Source of the DNA: Flavobacteriales bacterium
GTDB lineage: Bacteria > Bacteroidota > Bacteroidia > UBA10329
DNA length: 64,000 nt
Assembly (NCBI GenBank): GCA_020635535.1
Contig: JACJZP010000013.1
Span: 1 to 64,000 of the forward strand
Reading direction: 5' to 3'
Position numbers and translations under genes: made by a program. Below, one piece after another: positions 24,981 to 34,654 of the stretch. Position 1 is the stretch's first letter, and the number at the start of each line of letters is the position of its first letter. A model generated the notes under the pieces. The model was not told where the DNA came from. It worked only from the letters and a program-made list of their open reading frames with translations, and made no database searches.

Positions 24981-25002
24981 TGGGTGAAACATAGGTAAAA
25001 CA
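24981..25002. other. Arm-type repeat near attL
   Basis: TGGGTGAAACA followed directly by TAGGTAAAACA: two 11-bp units. The same pair in reversed order occurs at 48361-48383 next to the integrase gene. Such repeats are typical integrase arm-binding sites. The rest of 24981-25246, before the subtilisin gene, holds no gene that I can support. Confidence 0.65.
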
Positions 25003-25246
25003 TTACACCAGTTCGCTCATAGAGCTGTTGCATTATCCGTCATGTTTAATGCAGTTGGTCGTTTGCCGAGAAATTGAATTGCTGCGTGAAGTGGCAATTC
25101 CAGAGTGTTTAATACACCTTGTGCAGTAAAGTTCATCAGTCATTCAATATTTTAACAATGAACTTATGAAAGAAGATCGTTGCATTGATTTACTTATTTT
25201 TCGTCCGAATGTCAGCGAATAGGTCGCTTTGTTCAACCAACCCCAA

Positions 25247-28200
25247 ATGAGAACACTTATACTTTTCTTATTGCTTACGCTTTTTGTGGGAAACACCCAC
25301 ATTCAGGCACAGACTCAACCACAGGACACCTCCCTCTATTACTATTACAAAGGCGAGAAGATTTTTCTCGAGCGGGTACCAGAAGAACTGACAATTACGT
25401 TCCGCGAACCAACTTCTCTTAGTCAGGCAGTTGCAGCGTTAACGAAGAACGCTGAGAGGTTTGAATTTTCAATCGACTCTTCGCGGTTTGAAGATGGTGT
25501 CCTGACCATCGGTCTAAAGACACGGTTGACTTCGCTGGCAGGTCAAAGAATGCTCCAAAGAATGATGCGAGATGAAGCGATAAGCTCGGTATCATCCATC
25601 AGGAATGAAGTTCATCTTGAACTTAGGGAGTACTCATCGGTGTTTTATGGCGGTAAGGCTTTGAAGTTTTCTATTGACACCGACCACCTCTTTGTTTCCT
25701 TCAACAATCCAATGGATTTTGAGCGTTTTAAAACCAAAGGAGTGAAAGGGCTCGACCATTCCGTTGAGTGGACTTCGCTAAACTCAGCCAAGGCAAGACA
25801 GATACCATTGATATTTGACGGTCAAAGGGGGTATCTCGCAACAATGGCCAGACTGGAACATTTACAAGAGGTATCCTACATATCTCCTGTACTATTTGAT
25901 GAAGATGGTGAAACTTTATGGCTATATGAGGATTTTTATGTGGAATTGGGCGCGCAGGGGAATCTTGATACATTGCTTCACTACGCGCAAGTTTTAGGGT
26001 TTTCTGTTTCGCATTGGAGAAATGATGTGTTCCGTTGTACAGTAGACAAATTCTCACTTGGTAATTCATTCGAGGTAGCACGATACCTATACAATCTTGA
26101 TATATTCAATTTTGCCGAACCGGATTTTATTTTTCGGGTATATCCGACCAATGAACATTACAGTGAACAATGGGGACTAAACAATTCAGGAACAAATTAT
26201 CCTGGATATGGATTCTCGTCCCCACCAACTGGTGACCCAAATGCTTCAATTCATGCTGAAGATGCATGGGCCTTGGTTGGGGGCGGGGATTCAGATCTGA
26301 TTGTAGCGGTTTTAGACGTATTCCCATCACAAGCCTTGACACACCCTGATAACCCAATCGATTACTCTTATGATGCAACCCAGTCAAGTTTTCAAATAAT
26401 AAATGATGATGAAGATCATGGTGCCCATGGAATTGCTTGTTCTGGAATAATTGCAGCTGACAACAATAACATAGGTACAAAAGGTGTAGCTTATCTGGTC
26501 AAGACTCTTGCAGTCAATGTTGCTTCTGAGTTAACCGCCAATGGTGGTTATGAAACTAGTCCGGCAATTATTGCAAATGCAATTAACTGGGCTTCGAACT
26601 TCAATTGTTCTGTTATTTCTTGTTCTAACAGATGGCCTTTTGAATATAGCTCATTGGTCAATCCTGCGATAAACAACGCGGTGAACAATGGACGTGACGG
26701 CAACGGGATTCCATTTCTGGCGAGTTCAGGTAATGATAACCTGGGCTCTGTTTACTATCCAGCATCTGCTGATGGTACTATCGCGGTTGGTGCTTCGACC
26801 ATGTGTGATGAACGAAAAAGCCCAACCTCGTGTGACGGTGAAACCAGCTGGGGTAGTCACGGTGGTCCATCATTGGACGTGGTTGCCCCAGGCGTTAAAA
26901 TTTACACAACAGACATTGTCGGATTCGGAGGCTATAATCCAGCATTCGGAATATTAGGAGATGGTGCCTATCATTCTCATTTTAGCGGCACTTCTGCCGC
27001 GTGTCCGATGGCCGCTGGCGTTATGGCCCTTATTCTATCGGCCAATCCCAACCTCACAGCCGACCAAGCACGTTACGTTTTAGAATCAACCTGCGACAAA
27101 GTCCGTCCTGACCTTTACGATTATAACACCACTATGCCCAATGGTGAGAGCTGGAATGAGGAAGTTGGTTATGGCCGTATCAATGCAGGCAGGGCTGTGG
27201 AAAAGGTTATCTACAACAGTTTCTGTCCTGAATTCGATTTCCCCATCATACCCAACACATCGTGGCAAACGCACCATTCAATAATTTACGATGATTACTG
27301 GAGTCTCTATCGCTTCACTGCAACAGCAGGTGAGACCTATGAGTTCAAAACGTGCTGTGGAGACGGAGCATCGTCAGATTTTTCTGCCATACTGGAGTTG
27401 TCTGATGGATCTTGCGAGTTTATTGCCAACGGGTCTTCTCAACTCACTTGGACAGCCAATTATTCGGGTAGTGTCTATCTCAAAATTCGCGCAAGCTCTG
27501 GAGATGGTCAATATACCATGGCATATAGACGGGTTCTTCCAGAACCGGAGCCTTGTACACTTTCTGTCTCTCCTTCGGTCTCGAGTACTTCAACCGGGTA
27601 CAATGAAGGCTCCAATACCTTTACAGTGAATGCAACCGACAGTTGGAGCATCACCTCGCCCAACTGCAATTGGATAATTGGTATGGGCCCACTTTCGGGC
27701 TTTGGTACTGAGAACGTGACCGTGTACTACGGAGGAAATACCTCTCTCAGTAGTAGGCAGTGTGATTTCAGTGTGAGTTGTGGCGTCAGTTCTGCAACCT
27801 ATTCGCTGGTTCAGGCAGGTCCTCAGCTTAGTCTGGGGTCACCTTCAAATGGAGCGACCGTTTCCTGTTCTTCAGGGGTAAACTTCAGTTGGTCTTCCAA
27901 TGTCAGTCCTGTGGAATACCGCATACAGGTTTCCACCGTAAACGACTGGAATCCGGAAACAGGTTTCTCCAATCCGATCGTTAGCGTTAATACGGGCAGC
28001 AATGCATTCTTCAATTGGCAGGGGGCGTCATCGAGCACAACTTATTACTGGACCGTTCACGTGTACGATGCCGGAACCTATCTTACTTCTGATTATACTC
28101 AGCCAAGGGTTTTTACTACAGGTAATTGTGGTGGGGGTAGTGGAGGCTGTAGTGGCACCCCTCAGGTGCTGCTTCAAAGCCCCTCAGATTATACAGTATT

Positions 28201-31200
28201 TATGGGTTGTGCTGGTACGAGTATTCCATGGAGTTGGACCCCAGTTTCTGGATGTGCTGTAACGGAATACCAAATCGAGTTTGCTACACAACCTACATTT
28301 AACGGAAGTAATGTTGCTACTGAGACGGACAACTTTTTCACGTTCGTGTTCAATTCGGATTACACATCAAATGTGACCATTTACTGGCGGGTTAGAGGAC
28401 GCAACCAAAATGGTTGGGGCAGTTGGAGTCAGACAGGAACATTCTACATCAATGCCTGTGGTGGAGTTGATTGTAATGACCCCTACGAATCGAATAACGA
28501 CCCATCGATCGGTGATGATTACGAGATTTCTCCAGTGGTCTTTACGAATGACGAGTTCACATTTAAGACCAGTGGGGCGTGTACGGGTTACTCTGAAAGT
28601 AACGAACAGGACTATTTTAAGCTGTCGTTACCATCTGGGTATGACTACACGATAAGTTCAAGACTGCAGACGGCCTTCGGGTCCACTGATGGTATCAACT
28701 ATTCTGGCTATACACAATACGCCTCTTGGTCATCTCAGACAGGGAACTGGTCAAATTGGGATACTCAACAACTTGCTAGTTTTTCGTTGAGCGATGGTGG
28801 TACCGCCTATTTTGTTGTTGGGGATTACTACAGCGACCCCAATTTCAGAGGTAGCTATTCATTGGAGGTGACAGTGACGAGGGTTGAACTTCCAAAGCCT
28901 GATCTCCGTCCCTATACCGCTAGTGGTTGGACAGCTCCAATTATTGCCTCCACCGTTACGGGAACCACTTACAGTTCGGGTGTGTACAATACGGATCAGG
29001 AGATCTTCATTGATATTGGGTTTTGGAACGCAAGCTCCTCCAGTTGCGGCCCCTTCGTTACAATGCTGTACTTGGACAATCAACCCCAATTTGGGGCTGC
29101 CCCCGGGGGGCTTGCGGGTTACGATGATGAATCGCTGATGGATATTTCCATTGGTAACCTATCTGCCGGGTATCATGAACTTAGATTGGTTGTGGATGCG
29201 AATTCTGAGGTCATTGAAAGCAATGAGTATAATAATGAATACTCTCTTGTGATATATGTGGATCAGGTGTTGCCTAACCTGCGGCCCTTCACACCATCAG
29301 GTTACTCATCACCTCTGGTAGTTTCCAACGTTAGCGGCACCACAACAGATGCAGTTGTTATTAACCAGTTGGACAATGTTTATCTCGACCTTTCTCAGAT
29401 AAACGATGGATCGGTCAACGCATCGGCCTTTACATCAAAGCTTTATCTAGACAACGTTGAAATTCTTGATTGGGCCGGTGGTTCCGGTGGGCTACCTGCG
29501 GGCAACTATAATCTGTGGAATGACTATAGTTTAGGTAGCGTTTCGGCAGGATTGCACGAACTCAAGCTGGTTGTTGATGCAAACAATGCTGTTTCTGAAT
29601 CCAATGAGTTGGACAATACCTATACAAGAACGTTCAATGTAAGTTGTCAGGCCCCCTCTCAGCCATCCTCCATATCAGGCAGCGGGGGAGCATGTCAAAA
29701 TGATGTGTTCACATATTCGGTCTCCGAAGAACCGGGCATTGTTTACTCATGGTCGGTAAGCGGTGGACAGATCATATCCGGTCAGGGCAACCATATTATT
29801 GGGGTCATTTTTAACACACCTGGTAGCCAAGTGGTATCAGTTAGTGCTCTCAATAGCTGTGGTCAAAGTATTGTTCGTTCCATGAATGTTTTTGTGCATC
29901 CAACGATACCTACCACTTATCTGGTCGATACGATTTGTGCTGGGTCCAATTACGAAGGATATTACAGTTCTGGCAGTTATACTGACACCTATACGGCACA
30001 AAGTGGATGTGACAGTGTGCGCGTGTTAAACTTGACCGTCATGCCTAGCGTCAGTGCGGGATGGCAGTTGCAATCATCAGCTGCTGACATATATTGGAGG
30101 TCTGTATCATACGGAAACGGGCTATTCGTGGCTGTGGCAAACAGCGGATCGCAAGACGGAAGAATAATGACCAGTCCTGATGGCGCAAATTGGACATTGA
30201 GAACAAGCCCTGGAACTGGTTCATGGATGTCTGTATGCTACGGCAATGGGACATTTGTGGCTGTTGGCGTTGATAATGTAATGACAAGCAATGATGGTCT
30301 TACTTGGACTCTACGAACACCCGCTACAGACAATTTTTGGAAATCCGTTACTTATGGGAATGGACTTTTTGTTGCCGTAGCAAACTCTGGATCCGGGGAC
30401 CGTATAATGACCAGCTCAGATGGTATTAATTGGGCCTCACAGGTGGTTCAGTATGATAAGGCATGGAATTCAGTTGTCTATGGAAGTGGTCGCTTTGTTG
30501 CGGTTTGTGGAACCACATTGGGAAGCCAAGTTCTGACAAGTACTGATGGAATCACCTGGAGCTTTTATAACAGCTCGGTAACACGCAATTGGAGATCTGT
30601 TACATATGGCAACGGGCTATTTGTTGCAGTTGCAAACAGTGGCACTAACGATAGGGTAATGACCAGTTCTAATGGAATCAATTGGACCACCAGACTCGCT
30701 GCTACCGACAATAATTGGGAATCTGTTACATATGGTAACGGTAGGTTTGTGGCAGTGGCCGCATCTGGATCAGGCAATAGGGTAATGACCAGCCCCAATG
30801 GCATCAATTGGACATTGGGTGTATCGGCAGCCGACAACAATTGGGAATCTGTAGTATATGGTAATGACCTTTTCGTGGCTGTTGGTAGTACTGGTTCAGG
30901 TAATAGGGTCATGGTCTTTACCTTCCCGATTGTAGATACAAGAACATCCTGTGGACCATTCACATGGATAGACGGCAATACATATTCACAAAACAACACC
31001 ACGGCCACCCAATTATTGACCAGCACATTCGGCTGTGATTCATTGGTTCAGTTGAACCTCACTGTAAGTGCGCCTGTGAGTACATCTTTCGCCCAGACTA
31101 TCTGCGCGGGGGAAAGCTACGAGGGCTATTCTATAGCAGGTATTTATACCGATACTTTTACTGCAAATAATGGCTGTGATAGTATCCGAACGGTCAATCT

Positions 31201-33946
31201 TAGTGTACTTCCTTCATACACTACATCTCATGCAGATACGATATGTGCTACAGAAACATTCAATGGTTATTCCAACTCGGGCATCTATACGGACACATTG
31301 ATAGCTGTCAATGGGTGCGACAGTATCAGAACACTTGATTTGACTGTTTTGCCGCTCAGTGATTGTTTCAGTCTTTGCCCGGATGGAATTGTTGTTGATT
31401 GCTCAAATTTAATCCTCCACCAGAATGGCCCCGTGGCAACTGACGAAGGAGTTGCCTTTGAGGGTTTTGACGCAAGCACCTTACAAACATCGTTGGGGCA
31501 TAATTTTTTGGGTTCGAATGCTACGCAAGGTTCATTTATGGTTGCGGATGATTTCGTGGTTACGAATCCAACTGGGTGGGTTCTTAACGAAGTTGTTCTA
31601 TTCGGGTACCAAACCGGTTCAAGTTTCACGTCCACGATAACTGGGTTGTATGTGCGTATTTGGGATGATATTCCGGGGGTCGGCAACGTGATTTTTGGTG
31701 ACCTCGCCACAAATATCCTTTCCTCATCCGAATGGACCGGAGTGTATCGGGCGTCAGAACAAAACATTAGTAGTACCCAGAGACCCATTATGCGGGTACA
31801 TGGTTCATTACCTAATCTGCAACTGCCCCAAGGCACTTATTGGCTGGAGTGGTCGCTTCAGGGATCCCTAAATGCACCCGTGTGGGTGCCAGCACTTTCA
31901 CAACATAATGTTGCCGTTACTGGTAATGGCCTAATTTCTTCAAGTACTAGCAATACCTACACTCCGACAACACATAACAATGGAGACACTTATGGGCTGT
32001 CGTTCCAACTTCTTGGAAATGAGCAGATGGTGTTTTCTACAACTGAGTTTGGCTGTACAGCAAACATTCAATTACCAACACCTTCCATACTTGAATGTCG
32101 GAATGCCGCTTTGGTCAACAGTTTCAACGGGACGGATAATGCATCTGGCATATATCCCGTTGGTCTGACAACTGTGTTATGGGAAGTTACTGACCCACAG
32201 GGAATACAATCTACCTGTAGCTTTGATGTTCAGGTTGATTTGACCGATTCCTTATCCGTATCGCCACCAGTAAGTATGGGAGATGTGTCATTCTGTTCTG
32301 GCTCACCAACCGTTGCGCTCTCCGTTACCCCTCCGCAAGGGGCCACGGTAGATTGGTACGATGCAAACGAAACTCTTGTTGCCTCAAGCACGAATTCGTT
32401 CACACCAACAACCTCTGGGGTGTATTTCGCAGAGTCCCGAGTGCACAGTGAACTATCTGTAGGAGATTATTATGAAGGCGGGATAATCGCACACATTTTA
32501 CAACCTGGAGATATTGGGTATGTTCAGGGTGAGGTAAATGGGTTTATTGTTTCAGATTCTGATTTGGGATTGGCAGAGTGGGGATGTGGTGGAACTTTGG
32601 CTGGAGGGACACTCCTTACTTTAGGTTCAGGTAAAGACAATACTGAATCTATTCTAAGTTTTCATGATAATTTAACAGATTACTACACCAATCCTACTCA
32701 ATGTCATGTTGAAAATGATGGAACGGTAGCTGCAAAACTTGTAGCGGATACGGTCATTGGTGGTTACGATGACTGGTATTTGCCGAGTAAAGATGAGCTG
32801 AATAAGTTGTTCATGAATCTTCATGCTCAGAGTATCGGTGATTTTCAGAAGAACACTTATTATAGCTCCAGTGAGACCAGTGCAACTGGGGCCGCGGGTC
32901 AGGTTTTTGGTACTTTTCTTTCTTTCGGTCCTGGAGACCAGATTAACTTTACCAAATATGGTGCTCATGGCATCCGGGCTGTACGATCATTCAGAACAAC
33001 TGGTATTGGCTGTACAAGTGAAAACAGAACTCCTGTAGAATTACATGAAATTCCCGCAATCACTTCCAATGTCACGCAGAGCATCTGCACAGGGCAGAGT
33101 TTTGAGGGGTATTCTGCCACAGGTACCTACACGGACACGTTCATCTCACAGGGCGGTTGTGACAGTACGCGCACACTCGACCTGACGGTTGTCCCTGCCA
33201 TCACCAGTGCGTTTGCCGAGACCATCTGCACGGGTCAGAGCTTCGAGGGATACACGTCCACGGGCATTTACACGGACACGTTCATCTCACAGGGCGGTTG
33301 TGACAGTACCCGAACACTCGACCTGACGGTTGTCCCTGCCATCACCAGTTCGTTTGCCGAGACCATCTGCACGGGTGAGAGCTTCGAGGGATACACGTCC
33401 ACGGGCATTTACACGGACACGTTCATCTCACAGGGCGGTTGTGACAGTACGCGAACGCTCGACCTGACAGTACACAACCTTCCTTCAGCGCCTGTAATTA
33501 CCGATTTAGGCGGTTACTTGCAATCATCTTATGCAACCGGTAACCAGTGGTACTTGAATGGGCAGGAATTATCTGGAGAAACAGGACAGGTATTGAACAA
33601 TCCCACCTCAGGTAGCTACACCGTGGAATATACTGACGCTAATGGTTGTACTGAAATTTCAAGCCCAGTGGTTGTGATGGTTACTGGATTGTCAGACATG
33701 AACAGTACTGGTTTGATTGAGGTGTATCCGAATCCAAATAGCGGGTCGTTTTTAGTCAATACGGGAACGTTAGAGGTTAGGGAAATCAGAGTGTTTAATT
33801 CGTTAGGAAAATTGGTTGAATTCAAATCTGACCTATCGTCACAATCGGGAGGTTCTTATGATTTCTATCTCAATGCAGCAGGGGTTTACTCCATTGTTAT
33901 TGTTGGCGAATCTGAAGTTTACGCAAAAAAGGTTGTGGTTAATTAA
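25247..33946 (+). CDS. Giant T9SS-exported subtilisin-like (S8) protein
   Basis: 2899 residues from ATG 25247, where the signal peptide MRTLILFLLLTLFVGNTHIQAQ begins; an in-frame TTG at 25229 adds six residues. Order: N-terminal prodomain-like region (25-290); S8 catalytic domain (about 300-655) with Asp357 in VAVLDVF, His391 in DHGAHGIACSG, Asn496 in SSGNDN and Ser583 in FSGTSAACPMAAG; then fibronectin/BACON-like and PPC-like modules; two CARDB-like domains (LRPYTASGW, LRPFTPSGY); a block of seven-plus WxSVTYGNGLFVAVANSG repeats; repeats of DTICAGxxYEGYxxxGIYTDTF; a DUF1566-like domain (GGIIAHIL..DDWYLPSKDELNKL); and a type A T9SS sorting domain (IEVYPNPNSGSF..KVVVN). It is secreted and surface-anchored only if the host T9SS works. 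It is first in the island, alone on its strand. Confidence 0.9.
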   Translation: MRTLILFLLLTLFVGNTHIQAQTQPQDTSLYYYYKGEKIFLERVPEELTITFREPTSLSQAVAALTKNAERFEFSIDSSRFEDGVLTIGLKTRLTSLAGQRMLQRMMRDEAISSVSSIRNEVHLELREYSSVFYGGKALKFSIDTDHLFVSFNNPMDFERFKTKGVKGLDHSVEWTSLNSAKARQIPLIFDGQRGYLATMARLEHLQEVSYISPVLFDEDGETLWLYEDFYVELGAQGNLDTLLHYAQVLGFSVSHWRNDVFRCTVDKFSLGNSFEVARYLYNLDIFNFAEPDFIFRVYPTNEHYSEQWGLNNSGTNYPGYGFSSPPTGDPNASIHAEDAWALVGGGDSDLIVAVLDVFPSQALTHPDNPIDYSYDATQSSFQIINDDEDHGAHGIACSGIIAADNNNIGTKGVAYLVKTLAVNVASELTANGGYETSPAIIANAINWASNFNCSVISCSNRWPFEYSSLVNPAINNAVNNGRDGNGIPFLASSGNDNLGSVYYPASADGTIAVGASTMCDERKSPTSCDGETSWGSHGGPSLDVVAPGVKIYTTDIVGFGGYNPAFGILGDGAYHSHFSGTSAACPMAAGVMALILSANPNLTADQARYVLESTCDKVRPDLYDYNTTMPNGESWNEEVGYGRINAGRAVEKVIYNSFCPEFDFPIIPNTSWQTHHSIIYDDYWSLYRFTATAGETYEFKTCCGDGASSDFSAILELSDGSCEFIANGSSQLTWTANYSGSVYLKIRASSGDGQYTMAYRRVLPEPEPCTLSVSPSVSSTSTGYNEGSNTFTVNATDSWSITSPNCNWIIGMGPLSGFGTENVTVYYGGNTSLSSRQCDFSVSCGVSSATYSLVQAGPQLSLGSPSNGATVSCSSGVNFSWSSNVSPVEYRIQVSTVNDWNPETGFSNPIVSVNTGSNAFFNWQGASSSTTYYWTVHVYDAGTYLTSDYTQPRVFTTGNCGGGSGGCSGTPQVLLQSPSDYTVFMGCAGTSIPWSWTPVSGCAVTEYQIEFATQPTFNGSNVATETDNFFTFVFNSDYTSNVTIYWRVRGRNQNGWGSWSQTGTFYINACGGVDCNDPYESNNDPSIGDDYEISPVVFTNDEFTFKTSGACTGYSESNEQDYFKLSLPSGYDYTISSRLQTAFGSTDGINYSGYTQYASWSSQTGNWSNWDTQQLASFSLSDGGTAYFVVGDYYSDPNFRGSYSLEVTVTRVELPKPDLRPYTASGWTAPIIASTVTGTTYSSGVYNTDQEIFIDIGFWNASSSSCGPFVTMLYLDNQPQFGAAPGGLAGYDDESLMDISIGNLSAGYHELRLVVDANSEVIESNEYNNEYSLVIYVDQVLPNLRPFTPSGYSSPLVVSNVSGTTTDAVVINQLDNVYLDLSQINDGSVNASAFTSKLYLDNVEILDWAGGSGGLPAGNYNLWNDYSLGSVSAGLHELKLVVDANNAVSESNELDNTYTRTFNVSCQAPSQPSSISGSGGACQNDVFTYSVSEEPGIVYSWSVSGGQIISGQGNHIIGVIFNTPGSQVVSVSALNSCGQSIVRSMNVFVHPTIPTTYLVDTICAGSNYEGYYSSGSYTDTYTAQSGCDSVRVLNLTVMPSVSAGWQLQSSAADIYWRSVSYGNGLFVAVANSGSQDGRIMTSPDGANWTLRTSPGTGSWMSVCYGNGTFVAVGVDNVMTSNDGLTWTLRTPATDNFWKSVTYGNGLFVAVANSGSGDRIMTSSDGINWASQVVQYDKAWNSVVYGSGRFVAVCGTTLGSQVLTSTDGITWSFYNSSVTRNWRSVTYGNGLFVAVANSGTNDRVMTSSNGINWTTRLAATDNNWESVTYGNGRFVAVAASGSGNRVMTSPNGINWTLGVSAADNNWESVVYGNDLFVAVGSTGSGNRVMVFTFPIVDTRTSCGPFTWIDGNTYSQNNTTATQLLTSTFGCDSLVQLNLTVSAPVSTSFAQTICAGESYEGYSIAGIYTDTFTANNGCDSIRTVNLSVLPSYTTSHADTICATETFNGYSNSGIYTDTLIAVNGCDSIRTLDLTVLPLSDCFSLCPDGIVVDCSNLILHQNGPVATDEGVAFEGFDASTLQTSLGHNFLGSNATQGSFMVADDFVVTNPTGWVLNEVVLFGYQTGSSFTSTITGLYVRIWDDIPGVGNVIFGDLATNILSSSEWTGVYRASEQNISSTQRPIMRVHGSLPNLQLPQGTYWLEWSLQGSLNAPVWVPALSQHNVAVTGNGLISSSTSNTYTPTTHNNGDTYGLSFQLLGNEQMVFSTTEFGCTANIQLPTPSILECRNAALVNSFNGTDNASGIYPVGLTTVLWEVTDPQGIQSTCSFDVQVDLTDSLSVSPPVSMGDVSFCSGSPTVALSVTPPQGATVDWYDANETLVASSTNSFTPTTSGVYFAESRVHSELSVGDYYEGGIIAHILQPGDIGYVQGEVNGFIVSDSDLGLAEWGCGGTLAGGTLLTLGSGKDNTESILSFHDNLTDYYTNPTQCHVENDGTVAAKLVADTVIGGYDDWYLPSKDELNKLFMNLHAQSIGDFQKNTYYSSSETSATGAAGQVFGTFLSFGPGDQINFTKYGAHGIRAVRSFRTTGIGCTSENRTPVELHEIPAITSNVTQSICTGQSFEGYSATGTYTDTFISQGGCDSTRTLDLTVVPAITSAFAETICTGQSFEGYTSTGIYTDTFISQGGCDSTRTLDLTVVPAITSSFAETICTGESFEGYTSTGIYTDTFISQGGCDSTRTLDLTVHNLPSAPVITDLGGYLQSSYATGNQWYLNGQELSGETGQVLNNPTSGSYTVEYTDANGCTEISSPVVVMVTGLSDMNSTGLIEVYPNPNSGSFLVNTGTLEVREIRVFNSLGKLVEFKSDLSSQSGGSYDFYLNAAGVYSIVIVGESEVYAKKVVVN
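33058..33475 (+). repeat. Three 141-bp tandem repeats in the subtilisin gene
   Basis: Three successive copies with a 141-bp (47-codon) period; copies two and three are nearly identical at DNA level (ACCATCTGCACGGGT at 33221 and 33362), the first is more diverged. Older, diverged copies of the same module lie at about 29910-30050 and 31075-31360. Their coded unit carries TICTGxSFEGY and GGCDSTRTLDLTV. Confidence 0.88.
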
Positions 33947-34033
33947 TCAGGGATAGCCTAATTATACATTTCGGAGCAGCCCAACGCAAAAGCACCCAAA
34001 ATTTTCTTCCGTTGTTGTAAGCAGATAGCTTCG

Positions 34034-34050
34034 TGTAACTAATTGTTACA
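34034..34050. promoter_or_regulatory. Palindromic operator candidate
   Basis: TGTAAC-taatt-GTTACA, three bases before the ATG of the RHH-like gene at 34054. A related TTGTTACAA occurs within that gene at 34064-34072 and upstream of hsdM at 43578-43586. Confidence 0.45.
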
Positions 34051-34053
34051 ACG

Positions 34054-34440
34054 ATGGCAAAACTTGTTACAACCAAAGAGAAGTACGGGATTTCGGTAGC
34101 AACCCGAATTGACCCGGAAATGGCCCACCAAATTTCAGAGAGAGCCGAACGGCTTGGTGTCAGCTTTGCAAAAATGTTAGGCATTCTTGTGTCTAAAGGT
34201 TTTAACCCTCAGGAACCTATTTACATTGAGAACAGGGAAGAGGAGGAGCGGCTGAATAATCGGATTTCAGAATTGGAATCAGAAGTAGAAGAACTTCGAG
34301 ATGATATCGATGAGCAGTCACAACTATACAGAAACACCGCTGCTGAGCTTATCAATCAAGTAGCAGTCAATGACACAGAGAAAATCGCGTATTCCGAACT
34401 GTATAATCAAATTCTAAATGAGCAACGAGATGGATTTTAA
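34054..34440 (+). CDS. RHH-like/coiled-coil island protein
   Basis: 128 residues. Residues 1-45 (YGISVATRIDPEMAHQISERAERLGVSFAKMLGILVSKGF) fit a ribbon-helix-helix fold: a basic beta strand followed by two helices. Residues 60-100 are a strongly charged coiled coil (EEEERLNNRISELESEVEELRDDIDEQ). It may be a small DNA-binding dimer regulating island genes, supported by the palindrome in front of its start. Its last 23 bases overlap the next gene. Confidence 0.65.
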   Translation: MAKLVTTKEKYGISVATRIDPEMAHQISERAERLGVSFAKMLGILVSKGFNPQEPIYIENREEEERLNNRISELESEVEELRDDIDEQSQLYRNTAAELINQVAVNDTEKIAYSELYNQILNEQRDGF

Positions 34441-34651
34441 TGAACAAGGCTCAGCGGAGCTGGCCCAACCAAGATACACTAATGAACAGATTGCAATTGC
34501 CATCGGAATTGGTTTCATAGGCATAGTGGTGTTTTATATCCTTAGGAGGATGATTCGCTCTGGCAGTACAAGTGCAATTAAGGTAGTTGCCGAGGAATCT
34601 GTGAAGTCTGCCTTGAGTGCCGCGGACATTGCCGCGATGCTCCACGGATAA
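34418..34651 (+). CDS. Small single-span membrane protein
   Basis: 77 residues with one hydrophobic segment (about 26-42, IAIGIGFIGIVVFYIL) followed by Arg-Arg and an amphipathic Ala-rich tail. No family recognised. It overlaps the RHH-like gene by 23 bases and is convergent with hsdR (3-base gap), so it is part of a two-gene unit with the RHH-like protein. Confidence 0.5.
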   Translation: MSNEMDFNEQGSAELAQPRYTNEQIAIAIGIGFIGIVVFYILRRMIRSGSTSAIKVVAEESVKSALSAADIAAMLHG

Positions 34652-34654
34652 ACG

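Noticed and set aside
33058..33475. CRISPR array or satellite
   Set aside because: Coding tandem repeats of 47 codons within the protease gene; no spacers.
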